A stretch of DNA of 64,000 nt from Mytilisepta virgata (GCA_028015205.1 CM051516.1:38888230-38952229); one strand, 5' to 3'; numbered from the stretch's first letter, positions 1-12,181 are shown. The notes: generated by a model not told the origin, from the sequence alone. Translations and numbers: made by a program.

Positions 1-89
1 ACAACGTATTTCTATTAAAATGATAAATGAAGAAGACTTTTTCATTTTGTAAGTTTTAATTTTCACAGAACTCTCTTAATAAATAAAGG

Positions 90-585
90 AGTATGGCCAC
101 TTTCTCCTGTATTTGTTTCACTAATACACCATTGATCTTTTAGTGTTAAATATTCGCCTACTTTTTATCGTATACGATTGTATGTAATGCATTTTTAAGT
201 TAACACACAAATCGTTTATGCTTAAGCACTAATAAATTGAGTTTTTTTGCCCGCAGGAGTGGTGTATATAAGCGATTTGGGTCAATTTGTATCACACTTT
301 TTGGAATATTGCCAAGAAGGACATAAGAACAAAAAACATTTTACTGTCATATAAACTCGCTTTCAACAAACAATTCGTTTTGGTTCGGAGAGAAACTGTT
401 TTAGAGACGTTAATGTGGCAAACGTGTGTTAAAACCGTCTCCAAAAGGAATATTCGGGTATGTAGAAAAAAAATTAGTAAATAATTAGCAAATCTTTAGG
501 AACCACCTATCAGGCTATGCCATCGGGAAGATATTGAAAGGTTTCAGGCGACTTTCTGAAAATGGTCCTGGATGTGAAATAAAAA
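90..585. repeat. About 0.5-kb repeat, copy 1 (second copy at 37368-37905)
   Basis: It shares long, ordered blocks with 37368-37905, such as GGCCACTTTC, ACGATTGTATG.AATGCATTTT, GAATATTGCCAAGAAGGA, and AAATCTTTAG.GACCA further on. The copies are in the same orientation with small indels. One block can be read as peptide in both copies (FLEYCQEG), but most differences there change the amino acid, so coding is not supported. It ends just before a G16 run. Confidence 0.7.
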
Positions 586-599
586 GGGGGGGGGGGGGG

Positions 600-2965
600 G
601 GTTAATGGCCCTACCTCTTTCATTTTGATCTTTGAGTGTTTGAATTTGTCCTTCAACATGTGCAAGATTGTTTTCGGCTTACCATATACATGTATTTTTA
701 CTTTGTCTTGAGCGCTGCTGACGAGACATTATTGACACATTTAGTGAATGAAAAATTATTTCATAGGGTACTTTCCTAGCGAAATACGGCAATAAAAATA
801 CAAAGGATAATTATACATATAAATTCAATGTAAACAGAAGTGTCAGACCAAACCATTACCCTTTTGTATCAGAAGATATGTTGCAATCTTCTTTTTATTG
901 AGTTTTCAATTTCCTGTCTAATAAATCATACCCACTACAAAGACGTAGATATTGTTGCGTAAGAATTTAATCGGGAGTTTATCTAAAAGTGTCATTTTGT
1001 TTGTGTAAAAATTTATGTAGACTAGCATTTAATTAAAAAAGGAAAACATTTAATTTTGAAATATTTACTTATCATTTTGTTGTTCTGCGAAAAATATTTT
1101 GTTCCACGCACAACAAAATTCGGCTTATTCTATGCAAAACTTTTTATGCAGTGTTGAGAAAATTCAGAATTTTACTTAGTACAATTGTGACAACAGTAAG
1201 ATTGAAATCTTTGTTATCGATTTGAGCTTATTAGTACACTCCTGTACATGTAACATGTGTGAGTAAATTTTAATTTCAAATTCCATCCCAGTTCTTGCAT
1301 ATAAATGATGCTCAAAATTTTACAGCTATAAACGTTTGGAAACAAAGGGGCATTTTCGTCATGTTCTTAGATGATTTTATTCCAACATTTTGGTTTCAGC
1401 TTTTGAATCTAGATTTTTTCGGCTTGATGTCACATAAATTGCATCAAAAGGGATACCAGAGAATGTTTATTTCACAAATCATGAAATGCTGAATCATTTA
1501 TCGAGTAACACTTTCTCGTATGTCTAGTATTATGTTTTTTGTCCTACATTATACAAAGAATAATTTTAGATGACAGGGGTAATTAATAGGCGTATCTTTT
1601 CCCTCTTTTGCATTTGTTAACAAAGTTTCTTTGTTATCCTTTAATATCTAAGAGGTGACATTTAAAATTACAATGGACTGGCAATAAGGAAATCTAGAGA
1701 CCGGGTAATCATTCATTGTAAATATGTACATATTAGGTATCCGGGATATTTATTAAACTCTCGTTTCACTTTCAAGTTGCAAGAAATTTTATTAACTTAA
1801 CAGTGCACACTTCAGATTTATAACATCAAATTAAATACGGTTAAAGTACATTTTCCATGTAAAATTTCGAGTAGTTTGTTACGAGAAAAGTACACAAGGT
1901 GCTCAGCTACAATAAAGCTGCAAAATATCATTCCCGTTCATGCCAAAGAGGAAACTCCTTATCTACCTATAAATAAATGATATCGACGATAGGGAAGCAA
2001 CTTAGTTGAAAGTCACTGTGTGCGTAATATGTTGATTGACCTTGCAGTTATAACCTTCAATATATGCTGTTAATCTTTCCATTGTTCTAACATATGTGAT
2101 GGCTCATTGATGTATATACAATATCCCTATATTTTCATATTTTTTCTAACGTATATAAGATAGAGTGAAAAACTGCTAAAAAAGTTAACAGTCCACAAGA
2201 AGACACATGTCATTCCGAAATATCGCATGCCTATCGGAAAAGCAACAAATAAATACCAAATTTTTAAATCTTTTGTTTACCATGCAGGGGGTCATGATCT
2301 CCCGAACTCGAGGCATTAAGAATCGCAGACTGTCCAAAACTAAAAAAGCAGGATAAAGATCTATATACTAAGAAGAAATCCTTGAATTTTCAACCAATTT
2401 TTTTCTATGAATATAAAATACACATTTTATAAGAACGAATCAGGTTTTTCTCCCGAAGAATTCTGCTTAGACAGAAGGCCTTCAACTTGCAATGGGTGCG
2501 AGATTTTTCTGCCATGGTGAAATTATCACGGTGACTTTAAGATGAAGAACAGACATAAAACAACTTTTGTTTTAACTTTTGTCGCGTACATGTAGGGATT
2601 GTTTATTTTATACTTGTACATACATTTTTCTTGGGGGGGGGGGGATAAGAGTTCAACATTCAGTCCGAGTTCGATTTGTTTATGAAAGCTGAATTGTTTC
2701 TTTTTGTGACTTTTGATATCTGTTTATATTGTCTTTTTGTCTCACTGGCATTTACCCCACATCCCTTTTTTGTACTTAACATGCATAAAATGAAGGAGAT
2801 GATGCGATAAATTTCGATGAAATTAGAAAAATACTTGTTACATACATCAGAGAACTACTGCTATATCATAAGATTGAAGTAGTTATCAATTAACTATTTA
2901 CTATAACTTTCAACGATAATCATAAATAGTAAAAGTTTTAAAGACAAATGCTTATACGATATTAG
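600..2965. other. Intergenic, no gene seen
   Basis: AT-rich sequence with only short frames. It has a G12 run at about 2633-2644 and a G16 run just before it at about 586-601. No repeat structure or RNA gene was recognised. Confidence 0.5.
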
Positions 2966-2967
2966 AT

Positions 2968-3300
2968 GATCTCGTGGTAGGGTGAAGTCCTCAAGTGCGG
3001 GAGATTTGTGATTTCGATTCCGGCAGGATCAAACAAAATACTTTAAAACTGGTATTTGTTGCTTCTCTGATAAACATGCGATATTTAGGAAAGATGTACA
3101 CTGTATGTCTTTTTGTGGATTGTTAGAAATGCACGTTAAAAATCTGGGTCAGCAGGTATGTCTAGTACGAAGCAGGGTTCATATTCATATCATATCAACA
3201 TTTTATCTTGCTGGATATGCATGTAATAATTACAACTGGGTGTTTAAAAAACATTCAACTCCAGTTGGAGCTCTTTGTTGTCAGGCTAAAACAAGATTAG
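2968..3300 (+). repeat. Degraded tRNA-derived SINE
   Basis: It aligns block by block with the better copy at 35553-35900: a tRNA-like head with a box-B-like ATTTCGATTCC (3011-3021), then CAAACAAAATACTT, GGTATTTGTTGCTT, ATGTCTTT, AAAAATC.GG, GTCTAGTAC.AAGCAGGGTTC and TCATATCATATCA. The tail is short and decayed. Confidence 0.65.
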
Positions 3301-3727
3301 GTTTGCCATGAAGTTGTAAAAACTCTGAATATGATCAAACACGATCCCGATAATACCTAATAATGATAAAATTAATGATACGTATGGTTATTAAACACCA
3401 TTAAACTTCAACGGCTTCACTTCATTTCATTTATTTATAGATGACGGGTTCAATAATATTCGAATCTTAAAACAAGTGAACTTGCTGGCAAAAATATATC
3501 GTCAAAATAATGTCAAACTAATACTATCAGATGTCAATTCAGCACATGTATATTAAAAGTCACGCCAATATTCATACATATATTACACAATATAGAGTTC
3601 TCTGACTTTCTTCCAGACAGATACTCTATGAAGCTCTCCAGTGAAAGCCCTCGGGCTATAAGGTTGATATTGCAGATTATATGTGCACCTCATATCGTAT
3701 TCTATATATATCATATGGTATACGTAT
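3300..3727. other. Intergenic, no gene seen
   Basis: AT-rich filler between the SINE and the hairpin element. Nothing recognised. Confidence 0.4.
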
Positions 3728-3858
3728 CTGCGGAACCGTGGCACTTATGGTCCTTGTGCTGTTTTAGCGACAGTTGCGGCCATATCATTAAAACACACAA
3801 GGGCCGCAACTACCAATAAAATTACATAAGGACCATAATAAGGACTACGGTTCCGCAG
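3728..3858. mobile_element. Hairpin (fold-back) element
   Basis: The left arm CTGCGGAACCGTGGCACTTA and the right arm ending ACGGTTCCGCAG are reverse complements with few mismatches, continuing inward through TATGGTCCTT and AGTTGCGGCC. Arms of 55-60 bp leave almost no loop. It is a miniature inverted-repeat type element; its superfamily is unknown. Confidence 0.7.
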
Positions 3859-3859
3859 C

Positions 3860-5690
3860 TAACGGTAAACGTATTTATTTTCGTGGTTCAGTGAATAATA
3901 GTTGTTTTGAGGACACTGAATTTCGCGGGTATGTAACTTTATAATTTCAACACATATTACAAAATGTATGAAACTCACCGTGTACAGGCAAACCTTAGGA
4001 AAAGGGGGGGGAGGGGGGGGGGGGGGGGGCGGGTGAAACAATAATCGAAAAATAATATATCAATGCAATATAAAGAATCGGAGGAAGTAAAAAAGTGGAC
4101 CACGGAACCCGGCGAAAAATACTCTGTCCTTTGGTTATACACTGGCACGTTTTGCGAAAGGCTATAGTTTTTACAAACACTTAGACAAATTGAATTGGGT
4201 GAACTTAAATTTTCATAGTATAGCGATTTTCCTATACAGAAAAGCAATCGGCTCTTAATTCGAGATTCAAAATTTAAAACGAAATGTGGATTTCACAGTT
4301 TATCACTATTATAAAAATTGGTATACAAATAAAGGAATATCGTCAAATTACTGGTCATTATTTATGAGATACTGTAATATTATTTGTCCTACATTTGTAG
4401 ATAATTTGAGTAGCTGACAGCATATGGTCCGTTTTTTACAAGATCTACTATTACTGATTTATACAAACAGACAGTTAATATTTACACAAAATACAAGGCA
4501 GTATGAATGGTATATTTTTACACAAAAAATCACTATCAAAATTTTTAAGTATCAGACATCTATTAAATTCAGTGATTCAGCAATTTTTCTCCGCTTCAAT
4601 AAAAACCGAAACAATGCCGAAAATTTCGGCTTTCGTAGAGTTTTAAAAGTTCAAGCAAAAAACTACTAATGAAAGTGATATAGATGAAGATTGATCTTGA
4701 TTTGTGCTTTAAACGAAAGACGTGTTTGGAAAGGAAGGGCAAGGAAACATTTCAATTTTTCGGCCAGATTAGGACCATTGATGCATTTTTCTCAAAAATA
4801 TTTCAATTTACCTAGCATAGATTCATTTTACTGAGTACAATATCGTATTATGCCATTCAGATATTTAGTTACGTATAAAGGAATATTTCTATCCCTTAAC
4901 AAAGCATGTTTGCATATTACCAAGGCAATGTAACCAAATCCGAATCAATACATAAAATTTTCTGCTTAGAACTGAGTGATACAGCAATGTCCTGATAACG
5001 CTTTAATCTGATTCAATCTGATGTATTTATAAATTTGATACTCAGCTTGAATATACCTATTGATTTCGTTGTAATGTCTTTGCTGGGAGCAACAGTTATT
5101 ACTTTCAATGGTGACAGTGAATTAAAAGACTTATTTCATGACAGTTTTATAACCTAAATGTCATTTACTAACTGTAACTATAGGTAAAGATAATTGTAAT
5201 GGGGATTTTTACAAATAGTTAATGAATGACGAGAGACAAACGTTTGCTTCCTCTTTAATACACTTTAATGTTATTTTTCATACTATATCAGCATGTTCTG
5301 TACTTGGAGATTTATAACATATGTAAGGTCAGTCTTTTTATAGACATACTTGAATATTGTTTTTAATGCTAAGTTTCTTTTTAAAATTTCAACTACTGGT
5401 TCTCTGTTTACACGGTTGCGTATATCTCTCGTGCGTAATAATTGAAAATGTTCAATTTTTACATTATTCTGCTTTATTTATAAAATCCAAGAATGTAATT
5501 CGGTGTAATATTATTTCCTTAATGTTTGTGTTCAATTGTAGTTAATTATATACGAGTATAGCCGCAAAATACGCTCTGAACTAATTTCAATCTCCTTCAT
5601 AACCGATTTTTGTTCAAAACAGATTTTTTAATTATTATTGTCTCTATCTAAATGGTGTAATACACACACTTCAAACGGGAACTATTTCAT
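3860..5690. other. Intergenic, no gene seen; G-rich run near 4003-4029
   Basis: The run near 4003-4029 is almost pure G and gives false Pro-rich frames on the minus strand. The rest is AT-rich with no supported gene. Confidence 0.5.
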
Positions 5691-5832
5691 CGCCATTGTG
5701 GTGGTTAGCACATCAGACTACGAAGCCAAAGGCCCCTGCTTCGATTCTCGTTCGGGATGAAAATATCAGTCATCAAATTTGCGACGCCCTATCGACATCA
5801 TGAGATGCAAATATGGTGATTAAAAAAAATGT
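5690..5832 (+). repeat. tRNA-derived SINE head or tRNA relic
   Basis: GTGGTTAGCACATCAGACTA resembles a tRNA box A and D-arm. GCTTCGATTCTCG about 35 bases later resembles box B and the T-arm. The tract ends in an A-rich stretch (ATTAAAAAAAATG). The arms do not pair well enough to call a working tRNA. Confidence 0.5.
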
Positions 5833-6025
5833 ATATGTAGCAGGAACATGATGTCACCAGTACGGTATTCCTTACAATTTAATAATACTAAAATTGTCCC
5901 AAATTTAAATGTTGTTTTGCATTTCCAAGATTATCCGACCCTTATGATTTATTTTTCACCTTTTTGTATGTCTCCAAATATATCCTTGTCTATTGTATGT
6001 ATTGGTAGAAAAATAAACCTTCTGT

Positions 6026-6602
6026 TTCTGCATCGTCAGAAACTCCACGGTCGGATACGCTTACGCTATGCTACACTTACAGACCATTGATCAATTAATT
6101 ATTTTTTTGTTTTGGTCCTTGCCATGAATAATTCATGAACCATTTTGATTGGTTTCAACACGATTTTGTGATAGGAATACAGCCAATAAATTGATAGATA
6201 ACAGACGAGCTTTCGGGGTCAAGATATATGTCAAAGACGGTATGAAATTCCAGTGTATTTTCGATAGATTTTCAACTGAAAAGGATATAGTTTTCAAACA
6301 AAATAGACAACTTGTTCTACCATACTTTAATAGCGACTGCATTACTGATCCCGTGAAAAAAGTCACTACACAACAAAAGTTTATCAACTGTATAATGTAC
6401 TTGTTACTATTTCTGGTTCCAAAGCGCTGTTCCGGTCTCCAAAGTGGGGAATGTCACTATTGTTAGTACCAATTTCATTGGTCAATGTATTTCATGATAT
6501 TCGCGAAAACGTAAAAAAAATAATGAATGAATTGACTAACGATCGGTAAGTGTAGCATAGCGTAAGCCCGATCGTCCGTAGGTTTCCAACGATGCTCTTT
6601 CT
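6026..6602. mobile_element. TIR element (MITE-like), about 0.58 kb
   Basis: Inverted ends share GCTTACGCTATGCTACACTTAC exactly, inside longer imperfect arms that start with GCATCGT on each side (left about 6026-6100, right about 6525-6602). The interior has a 105-codon frame (6149-6466) with no recognisable domain. The element sits about 0.4 kb upstream of the 308-aa gene. Its superfamily and target duplication were not determined. Confidence 0.7.
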
Positions 6603-6984
6603 GCCACCATAGCTCACAGAGAAGTATTTACAATTGCTATTGTTATGATTTCCGTTAAATATCCTCATTTGATTTAAATAAAATTAAAATTTTGACAAGC
6701 TTGACAGTTTTACGTATAATTAGATATAAAAGTGAGATCCTTGCTTTACATCTACTTCGTTACGTTTTCTCTATTTTTTTTAAGCTCGATGATGTCAATC
6801 TGTAAGTATAGAGACTGTTGATGATAAGGGGTTCTAACTAATAATTATCAGAACATTTTAGATACACTTTAGAAAACAATTATTGCTCTCCATTCCCTCA
6901 CGGTTGATAGATATTTTTCGTGCTTTAATCTATTAAAGCTAGCTCATTCAATGGATTTGTTTATATTGTCAACATTTTATCTGA

Positions 6985-7001
6985 TTGAGTTTCTTTTTCA
7001 G
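6985..7001 (+). other. Predicted 3' splice site before the 308-aa gene
   Basis: A pyrimidine-rich tract (TTTCTTTTTCAG) ends in AG at 7000-7001, 17 bases before the ATG. It fits an intron in the 5' UTR and supports that start codon. The upstream exon was not located. Confidence 0.5.
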
Positions 7002-7018
7002 AACATTTTACATGTACA

Positions 7019-7945
7019 ATGCCTTCGCCAAGCAAACACCACACTGACATTGATTCTAAAGGAAACATTAAAATTGATTACAGCTCGACATACCAGGAAA
7101 ATTCAGTTTTGTCCGGAAATTTAGAGGGGAAACTGGCAAACATACATAAAGCAAAGTTTCGGAAAAGTGTTGACACAGACGATGCCTTAAAAGAAGCCAG
7201 AAAGGAGGCAGAGGATATTCAACGCCTTAGTTCTGCAATAAAACGTGGTGAAATTAAAGACAGTGTTTCGCTTTATGACAGACAATCTAATACACCCAAA
7301 ACACGCGAAAACACACCACGGTCCACAGAAATTCTTTCTTATGGAAGACCAAGTACACATTTTGGTAGCAGACCCCAGACTGAAATAAATACAAGACCAG
7401 ACTCCGATAAACCTGCTGTTAGTACTCTAACCATGTTTGCAATTTCAATGCAAAAATTAACAAAATCAAAGTCAACAGCTAAAAGTGACAATAAAGTTGT
7501 ACAAAGAAATATACAAGGTTATAGAAGTTTCCTATCACTGCGCTGTTTTTCTTCGCCAGCTTATCTAAGAAAAGACAGACAAAAACGTCAGCGTCGACCA
7601 GCAATAGTGAGATTTCAAGAACTAAAAGATGGTGAAGTAATGGAAGCTCAGGATATACCAGTAATGAAACCGGAAGTAGTGTATGCTATGCAATTACGCA
7701 AGCGTCATATTCGTTCAAGACGTGAATTGCAAGAACTGAGTAAAATGGAGCATGAAGAGAAATACGGAAAACCGGATAAATCGGATGAATTTAAACAGAA
7801 AAGGTGGGCATGGGCAAAAGGAAATGACGAACTGAATGCGAGGATTCGCTCATTTTTAACAGATGTTGAAACTTTCAACAAACAACAAAATAAGCCACAT
7901 TATTTATTAACAGATATGGGTCGTTCAAAAACTTTTGCAGTTTAA
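7019..7945 (+). CDS. Uncharacterised basic, low-complexity protein (308 aa)
   Basis: This is a single uninterrupted 308-codon frame, far longer than chance allows in such AT-rich DNA. I do not recognise the family. The first 150 residues are polar and rich in Ser, Thr, Lys, Arg and Pro and look disordered. Residues about 45-75 (KSVDTDDALKEARKEAEDIQ and onward) could form a charged helix. A strongly basic stretch near residues 185-200 (RKDRQKRQRRP) could be a nuclear localisation signal. The last third (about 225-290) is charged and helical with Trp residues (KRWAWAKGNDELNARIRSFL). There is no signal peptide or membrane segment. The ATG lies 18 bases after a pyrimidine-rich AG (7000-7001), so a 5' UTR exon further upstream is likely and the coding part is probably one exon. 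AATAAA words follow at 7985 and 8166. A gene is well supported; its function is unknown. Confidence 0.8.
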   Translation: MPSPSKHHTDIDSKGNIKIDYSSTYQENSVLSGNLEGKLANIHKAKFRKSVDTDDALKEARKEAEDIQRLSSAIKRGEIKDSVSLYDRQSNTPKTRENTPRSTEILSYGRPSTHFGSRPQTEINTRPDSDKPAVSTLTMFAISMQKLTKSKSTAKSDNKVVQRNIQGYRSFLSLRCFSSPAYLRKDRQKRQRRPAIVRFQELKDGEVMEAQDIPVMKPEVVYAMQLRKRHIRSRRELQELSKMEHEEKYGKPDKSDEFKQKRWAWAKGNDELNARIRSFLTDVETFNKQQNKPHYLLTDMGRSKTFAV

Positions 7946-8165
7946 ACTTTCAGTCCAAATTTATCCAAAACTGCTAATAAGAGAAATAAAAAAATCCAAT
8001 TTGATGATATTTGTACAAATGTATGATATAATTAAATTGAATTCCATTAATGTGAAATAACCTTGCCAAAAACTGATAATGTATAAAGACGACATTGATA
8101 GTAAAAGGAACCTCAGACCGAAATGGCCGAAGTCATCAGAGTCATTTATTTTTATAAATAATGTC

Positions 8166-8171
8166 AATAAA
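8166..8171 (+). terminator. Candidate polyadenylation signal (AATAAA)
   Basis: A canonical AATAAA about 220 bases after the stop of the 308-aa gene is followed within about 10-20 bases by a GT-rich stretch (CATGTTTGTTCTTTG). An earlier AATAAA at 7985 is also possible but has an A-rich context. Confidence 0.45.
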
Positions 8172-8174
8172 CAT

Positions 8175-9378
8175 CATGTTTGTTCTTTGAATATTTTCAA
8201 TATTACATTCTTTATGTGTAAACCCATCTGAAACACATGTACTGTCTCAAAAACTGAATTATTCCTCTTTCAAATGTATATGACGCCAAAATAAACTAAG
8301 CAGGGGATATAAAATTATATTAAAATACATATAAACCAATACAATAATGTTTAAAAACTTTCGCTTTTACTTTCTAAACTTTTCGGCATGAGAGAAAGAT
8401 GTTATCACTAAATCTGCATAATTCAGGTTGTATAGTTATTTGATAAATTATACATCAGCTTTATTCAGCTTCATCTACCATAACATCACTTGTATAAAGG
8501 TTCAAAGAAATACATTCAGTTTATAGACAGATTTACATGGTCCATGAATATTGTTAATTTACTTCATGTGAAATCAATACATCCAAAATTGAAAGTAATT
8601 ATCAGTTTGAATGACTACAGATGTTGTGGTTACTTGCCAGAACTGATATCGTAAAGTTTCATCAGAATCCTGGATTTTATTTAAGTAAAAAAAAAGTAGT
8701 AATTTCTCAGTTGGAAAATTTTGAAGATTATAATCACCATCCAACGACAGGTATTTTCAAATAACACTTCAAATGTAGACATTCGAAAAAAGTTCTTAAA
8801 GTAAAGAATATATAGTACGAGAGTGCTAATATTTAATCTTAATCAAACAGAACTGGGTTTAAGAAACCAGAAGATAATATTAAACAGTAATTATGTTAAC
8901 TACTATCTCAGAGTAGAATACGAGAAATAAATGGAAATGGTGAGCTGTCAAAGGGGGCATAAAACGACTTAAATGTATAAAATACGCAAGTCGAACAAAA
9001 CCAAATACAAAATCATAAAAAAACAGCAACAAAAGTTCAAATTAAAAATTGGCCTTGATCGCAAGCATAAAAAATTAAAAGGCGTTGACTCTTGGAAACT
9101 TAGTTTAAGCCATATCAAAACAGTAGGAAATTACGATGATTAGGTATGACTATTTATAGACTTGAGGATGTAGATAAATATGAAGGTTGTCTCGTGAGGC
9201 AAATATATAATTACATGCATTTAGGCATGTTTAAGAAAAACGTGTATTAATAAACGCTTTCTGATACGAAAGAAAGAGGTAGGATATATGTCAACATCCC
9301 ATATGCATGTACATCTAAGATTTTATAATTACTATGGAACTCTCATCCTATAAAAATCTTTTATTTTTATTTTAGATG
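8175..9378. other. Intergenic, no gene seen
   Basis: AT-rich, short frames only. No terminal repeats or RNA genes were recognised. Confidence 0.4.
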
Positions 9379-9535
9379 TTGAATTTCGAATCTCGATTCT
9401 CGAATTTAGGATATCGAATTTCGGATTTCGAATCTAGTATTTCGGACTTTCGATATTGAATCTCGAGTTTTGTATTTCCAATCTCGTATTCAGTAATTTG
9501 GATATTGAATCTCGAATTTCGTATTTGGAATCTCG
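9379..9535. repeat. Irregular minisatellite of TCGAAT/GAATTTCG words
   Basis: The words GAATTTCGAATCTCGA, ATATCGAATTTCGG and ATATTGAATCTCGA recur with a short, uneven period of about 7-15 bases across 155 bases. It is locally rich in TTCGAA palindromes and unlike the flanks. Confidence 0.6.
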
Positions 9536-9539
9536 TTTG

Positions 9540-11077
9540 ATCCTTCAAGGCTTTCGTACGAAGTGGCTTTTTACACTATGTGCGAAAAAAAAACTCGTGT
9601 TGTCAACCACTTTTTACGTATTTTCTTCAGTTATTATACTGATAGTTTACTGCATTAATCAAACTTTTTGTTTTGTTCTTTATGTATTTTGTCAAGGAAC
9701 AATTTGCAGTTATTAGGACAACTTTTACTTAAAGTTTTATCTGATGACGCACATTAATGAAAGAGAAAACCAAAACTGTAGCGAAATTAATTATAAATTG
9801 CATGTACTTAGAGTGCCGCTAGATAATGCATTATATTAATATAAGATATGAGTTTCACCTCACCCTTGAGATAAAAGATAAATCGAAACCCCTTATATTC
9901 TAATAGACAAAAAACAAAAAACAAAAATAAAAAACAAAAAACAACAACAACAACAACCAAAAAAAAAAAAAAAAAAACAAACACAAACACTCAAGCAGAG
10001 TTCTTTGGTCGGGTCGTTGTCTTTTTGACACATTCCCAGTTTCCATTCTCTGCTCATTAACTTTCTAAAACAGCTAAACACGCAAATTTTGAACCCGATA
10101 TACTTGTCTGCTATTAATCCTTTTTCACAGACTCTCCAAATGATTTTAGTTTTATTGAAAACTTACTACATTTACATGTATATATCATATTCAAAAACAA
10201 GACACTCAAACATATACGGTATGATTCAAAACCAGTGGGGAGATAAGATGTTTCCAATGAAATACTAAAAAATATGACATACATGATGTTCAGTGTACCT
10301 AATTTAAAAAACAAAAAATATCTATGTAATTGAATCATTGGTTTTAATTAATTAAGTCCTCAGTAGTTATTAATATTCATTGGTTTCTGTTTAAAATTAT
10401 CACATTCTGTAATATTCTTACATGCTCAGTGAATAGCAATATGTGGACCTTGATATCATAGCTGGGTTTATTATTGAAATGAATAATTCATGCCTTGATA
10501 CTATACCAATATCGAATAATAGGTGCAATTTATGAAATATTAATCATTTCAGACTTCTAATAGAACTTTTGTTTAACAGGTATCATACAGAATTTCAAAT
10601 ATAGTGATTTGATTTAGCAAAAATGAATACTAATTTGTTTATTAATAAGTTGAAAAATTAATTATTTAGATATGAAATTAATAATGGTAGGAAAAACCGA
10701 AGGTCAAAAAAGAAAAAAATAACCGAGAAAGATTATCCTCAGATAGCTTTTTAAAAAGTAATATATTTGTAGACGAAACCAAACATGGAGAAGAACTAAA
10801 ATACAAGAGGATAAAAACTACATGAAAACCACCATTAGATTTTCCCATAGCATTCTGCATGTATGTTAAATTGTCAAATGCGCTGAGCAGGAGTTATCAA
10901 CAGCAGGACTTATCAACAAATTCTCCCAACATTTGGCAGCTTAGAACTTATTAAATAGCTTTCAAAATTGCAAAATATTAATAAATATATCAAGATTTGG
11001 TGTTCCTTTTTTATATTATGGCGTTTTATTTAAATCAATGATGAAAAAATTTCTAAAAGTGACATCAACAATACAGA
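9540..11077. other. Intergenic with A/C-rich simple repeat at about 9905-9990
   Basis: A CAAAAAA/CAACAA simple repeat runs at about 9905-9990 and creates false Phe-rich minus-strand frames. Nothing else was recognised. Confidence 0.5.
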
Positions 11078-11137
11078 CAGAATATGAAGATTTGGGACTC
11101 GTTCGCTACGCTCACTCGTCCCAAGCTTCATATTCTG
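11078..11137. repeat. Short hairpin with CTCG-rich centre
   Basis: CAGAATATGAAGATTTGGGA is followed by ACTCGTTCGCTACGCTCACT and then the near-complement TCCCAAGCTTCATATTCTG. The arms are about 20 bp. Confidence 0.6.
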
Positions 11138-11689
11138 GCTCACGGGATGATATTTTACGATATCTAGCTGTTAAAATGCAGATAATATATACATACATGA
11201 TAAGGTCCAAGTATTCTACAATTGAAAAAGTTTCGGCAAAATGGCGGCCGCGTCCATCGTAACTCCTCTGCCATTCTACAGTAGGGGTCATGAAAATGTC
11301 CGAGAAGTTACGATTGGTAAAACCGGAAATTATCACTAGGCGCATGTCCCATGAAATCATTAGTTCATTCGTCCCTATATTTGATGGGTCATTTAGAAAA
11401 ATCTTTGTTTAATGGGGACAGCTATATTGTGCTACATACTAAGGCTATAAAAAGTTTCGTTCGCCGGAAGTAAGTAAGGGAAGGGAAATAACTTGCTTCA
11501 AATTATAATTTTAGAGTCAGAATCATGATACCGGACATGAGTTTCTGGAAAGGGCTAATATTGCTGTGCTCGCATCATTGGCCAGGCCAACAGCATATTA
11601 AATGAGGGTTATCGATTGTAAATAGCTGTGTGAATTTCTTCCAAGGCCACATGCTGTAGGTCGGTTCCCATTTCTTATTATATTCTTGA

Positions 11690-12180
11690 TTTCCTTTTAT
11701 ATCCTATTGATAACTTTCTCTTCTTGGGTAGCAATAAACCAGCATCGCCTGGCGTCTACCTTTCTCGGCTTAACCGATATTCAAGGGCACGCTTGATTTA
11801 CCATGACTTTCGACAAAGAGAATTAGTGCTGTCATAAAAGCTGCTTAACAAAGGTTTTATCAGGGATAAGTTGATGTCATCACTTGGGAAATTTTACGGT
11901 CGTCATCACGAATTGATTGGCCGTTCCAGTGTTCCAATATCGAAGATGATGTTGGACTTGTTCCCACTGTCATAACATTTCATGTACCTCCACCGATTTG
12001 TGACTACCACCGGGTTAACTTTGGTGAACTCAACGAGTGCCATGTACGGAGCAGGAACTGCTTACCTTCCGGAGCACCTGTGTCATCCTGGTTTTCATAG
12101 GAGTTCGTGTTGTTCATTGTTTATGATATTTCAAATTGGTATCGATGGCAGACAAAAAAAAATCAACTTCGATTATCGTT
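11690..12180 (+). mobile_element. Retroelement remnant: C-terminus of an RT-type ORF plus 3' UTR
   Basis: One frame from about 11690 to the TAA ending near 11973 reads DFLLYPIDNFLFLGSNKPAS, then GVYLSRLNRYSRARLIYHDF, KLLNKGFIRDKLMSSL, KFYGRHHELI and PISKMMLDLFPLS, with one internal stop (TCATAAAAG). This pattern (…SQLIRYSRA…KLLNQGF…FYGRHH…) is one I know from the C-terminal end of reverse-transcriptase proteins repeated in mollusc genomes. The 3' UTR (GTACGGAGCAGGAACTGCTT, GGAGTTCGTGTTGTTCATTG) recurs at 50211-50410. It is 5'-truncated, as expected for target-primed insertion. Confidence 0.72.
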
Positions 12181-12181
12181 G

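Noticed and set aside
287..484. Conserved exon candidate (FLEYCQEG) shared with 37.5 kb
   Set aside because: Most base differences between the two copies change the amino acid, which argues against coding constraint.
3859..4247. Pro-rich minus-strand frames
   Set aside because: They arise from the G-rich run near 4003-4029.
5690..5765. Functional tRNA gene
   Set aside because: Box A and box B are recognisable but the stems do not pair well enough, and the tract runs into SINE-like sequence.
9808..10081. Phe-rich minus-strand frames
   Set aside because: They come from an A/C simple repeat.
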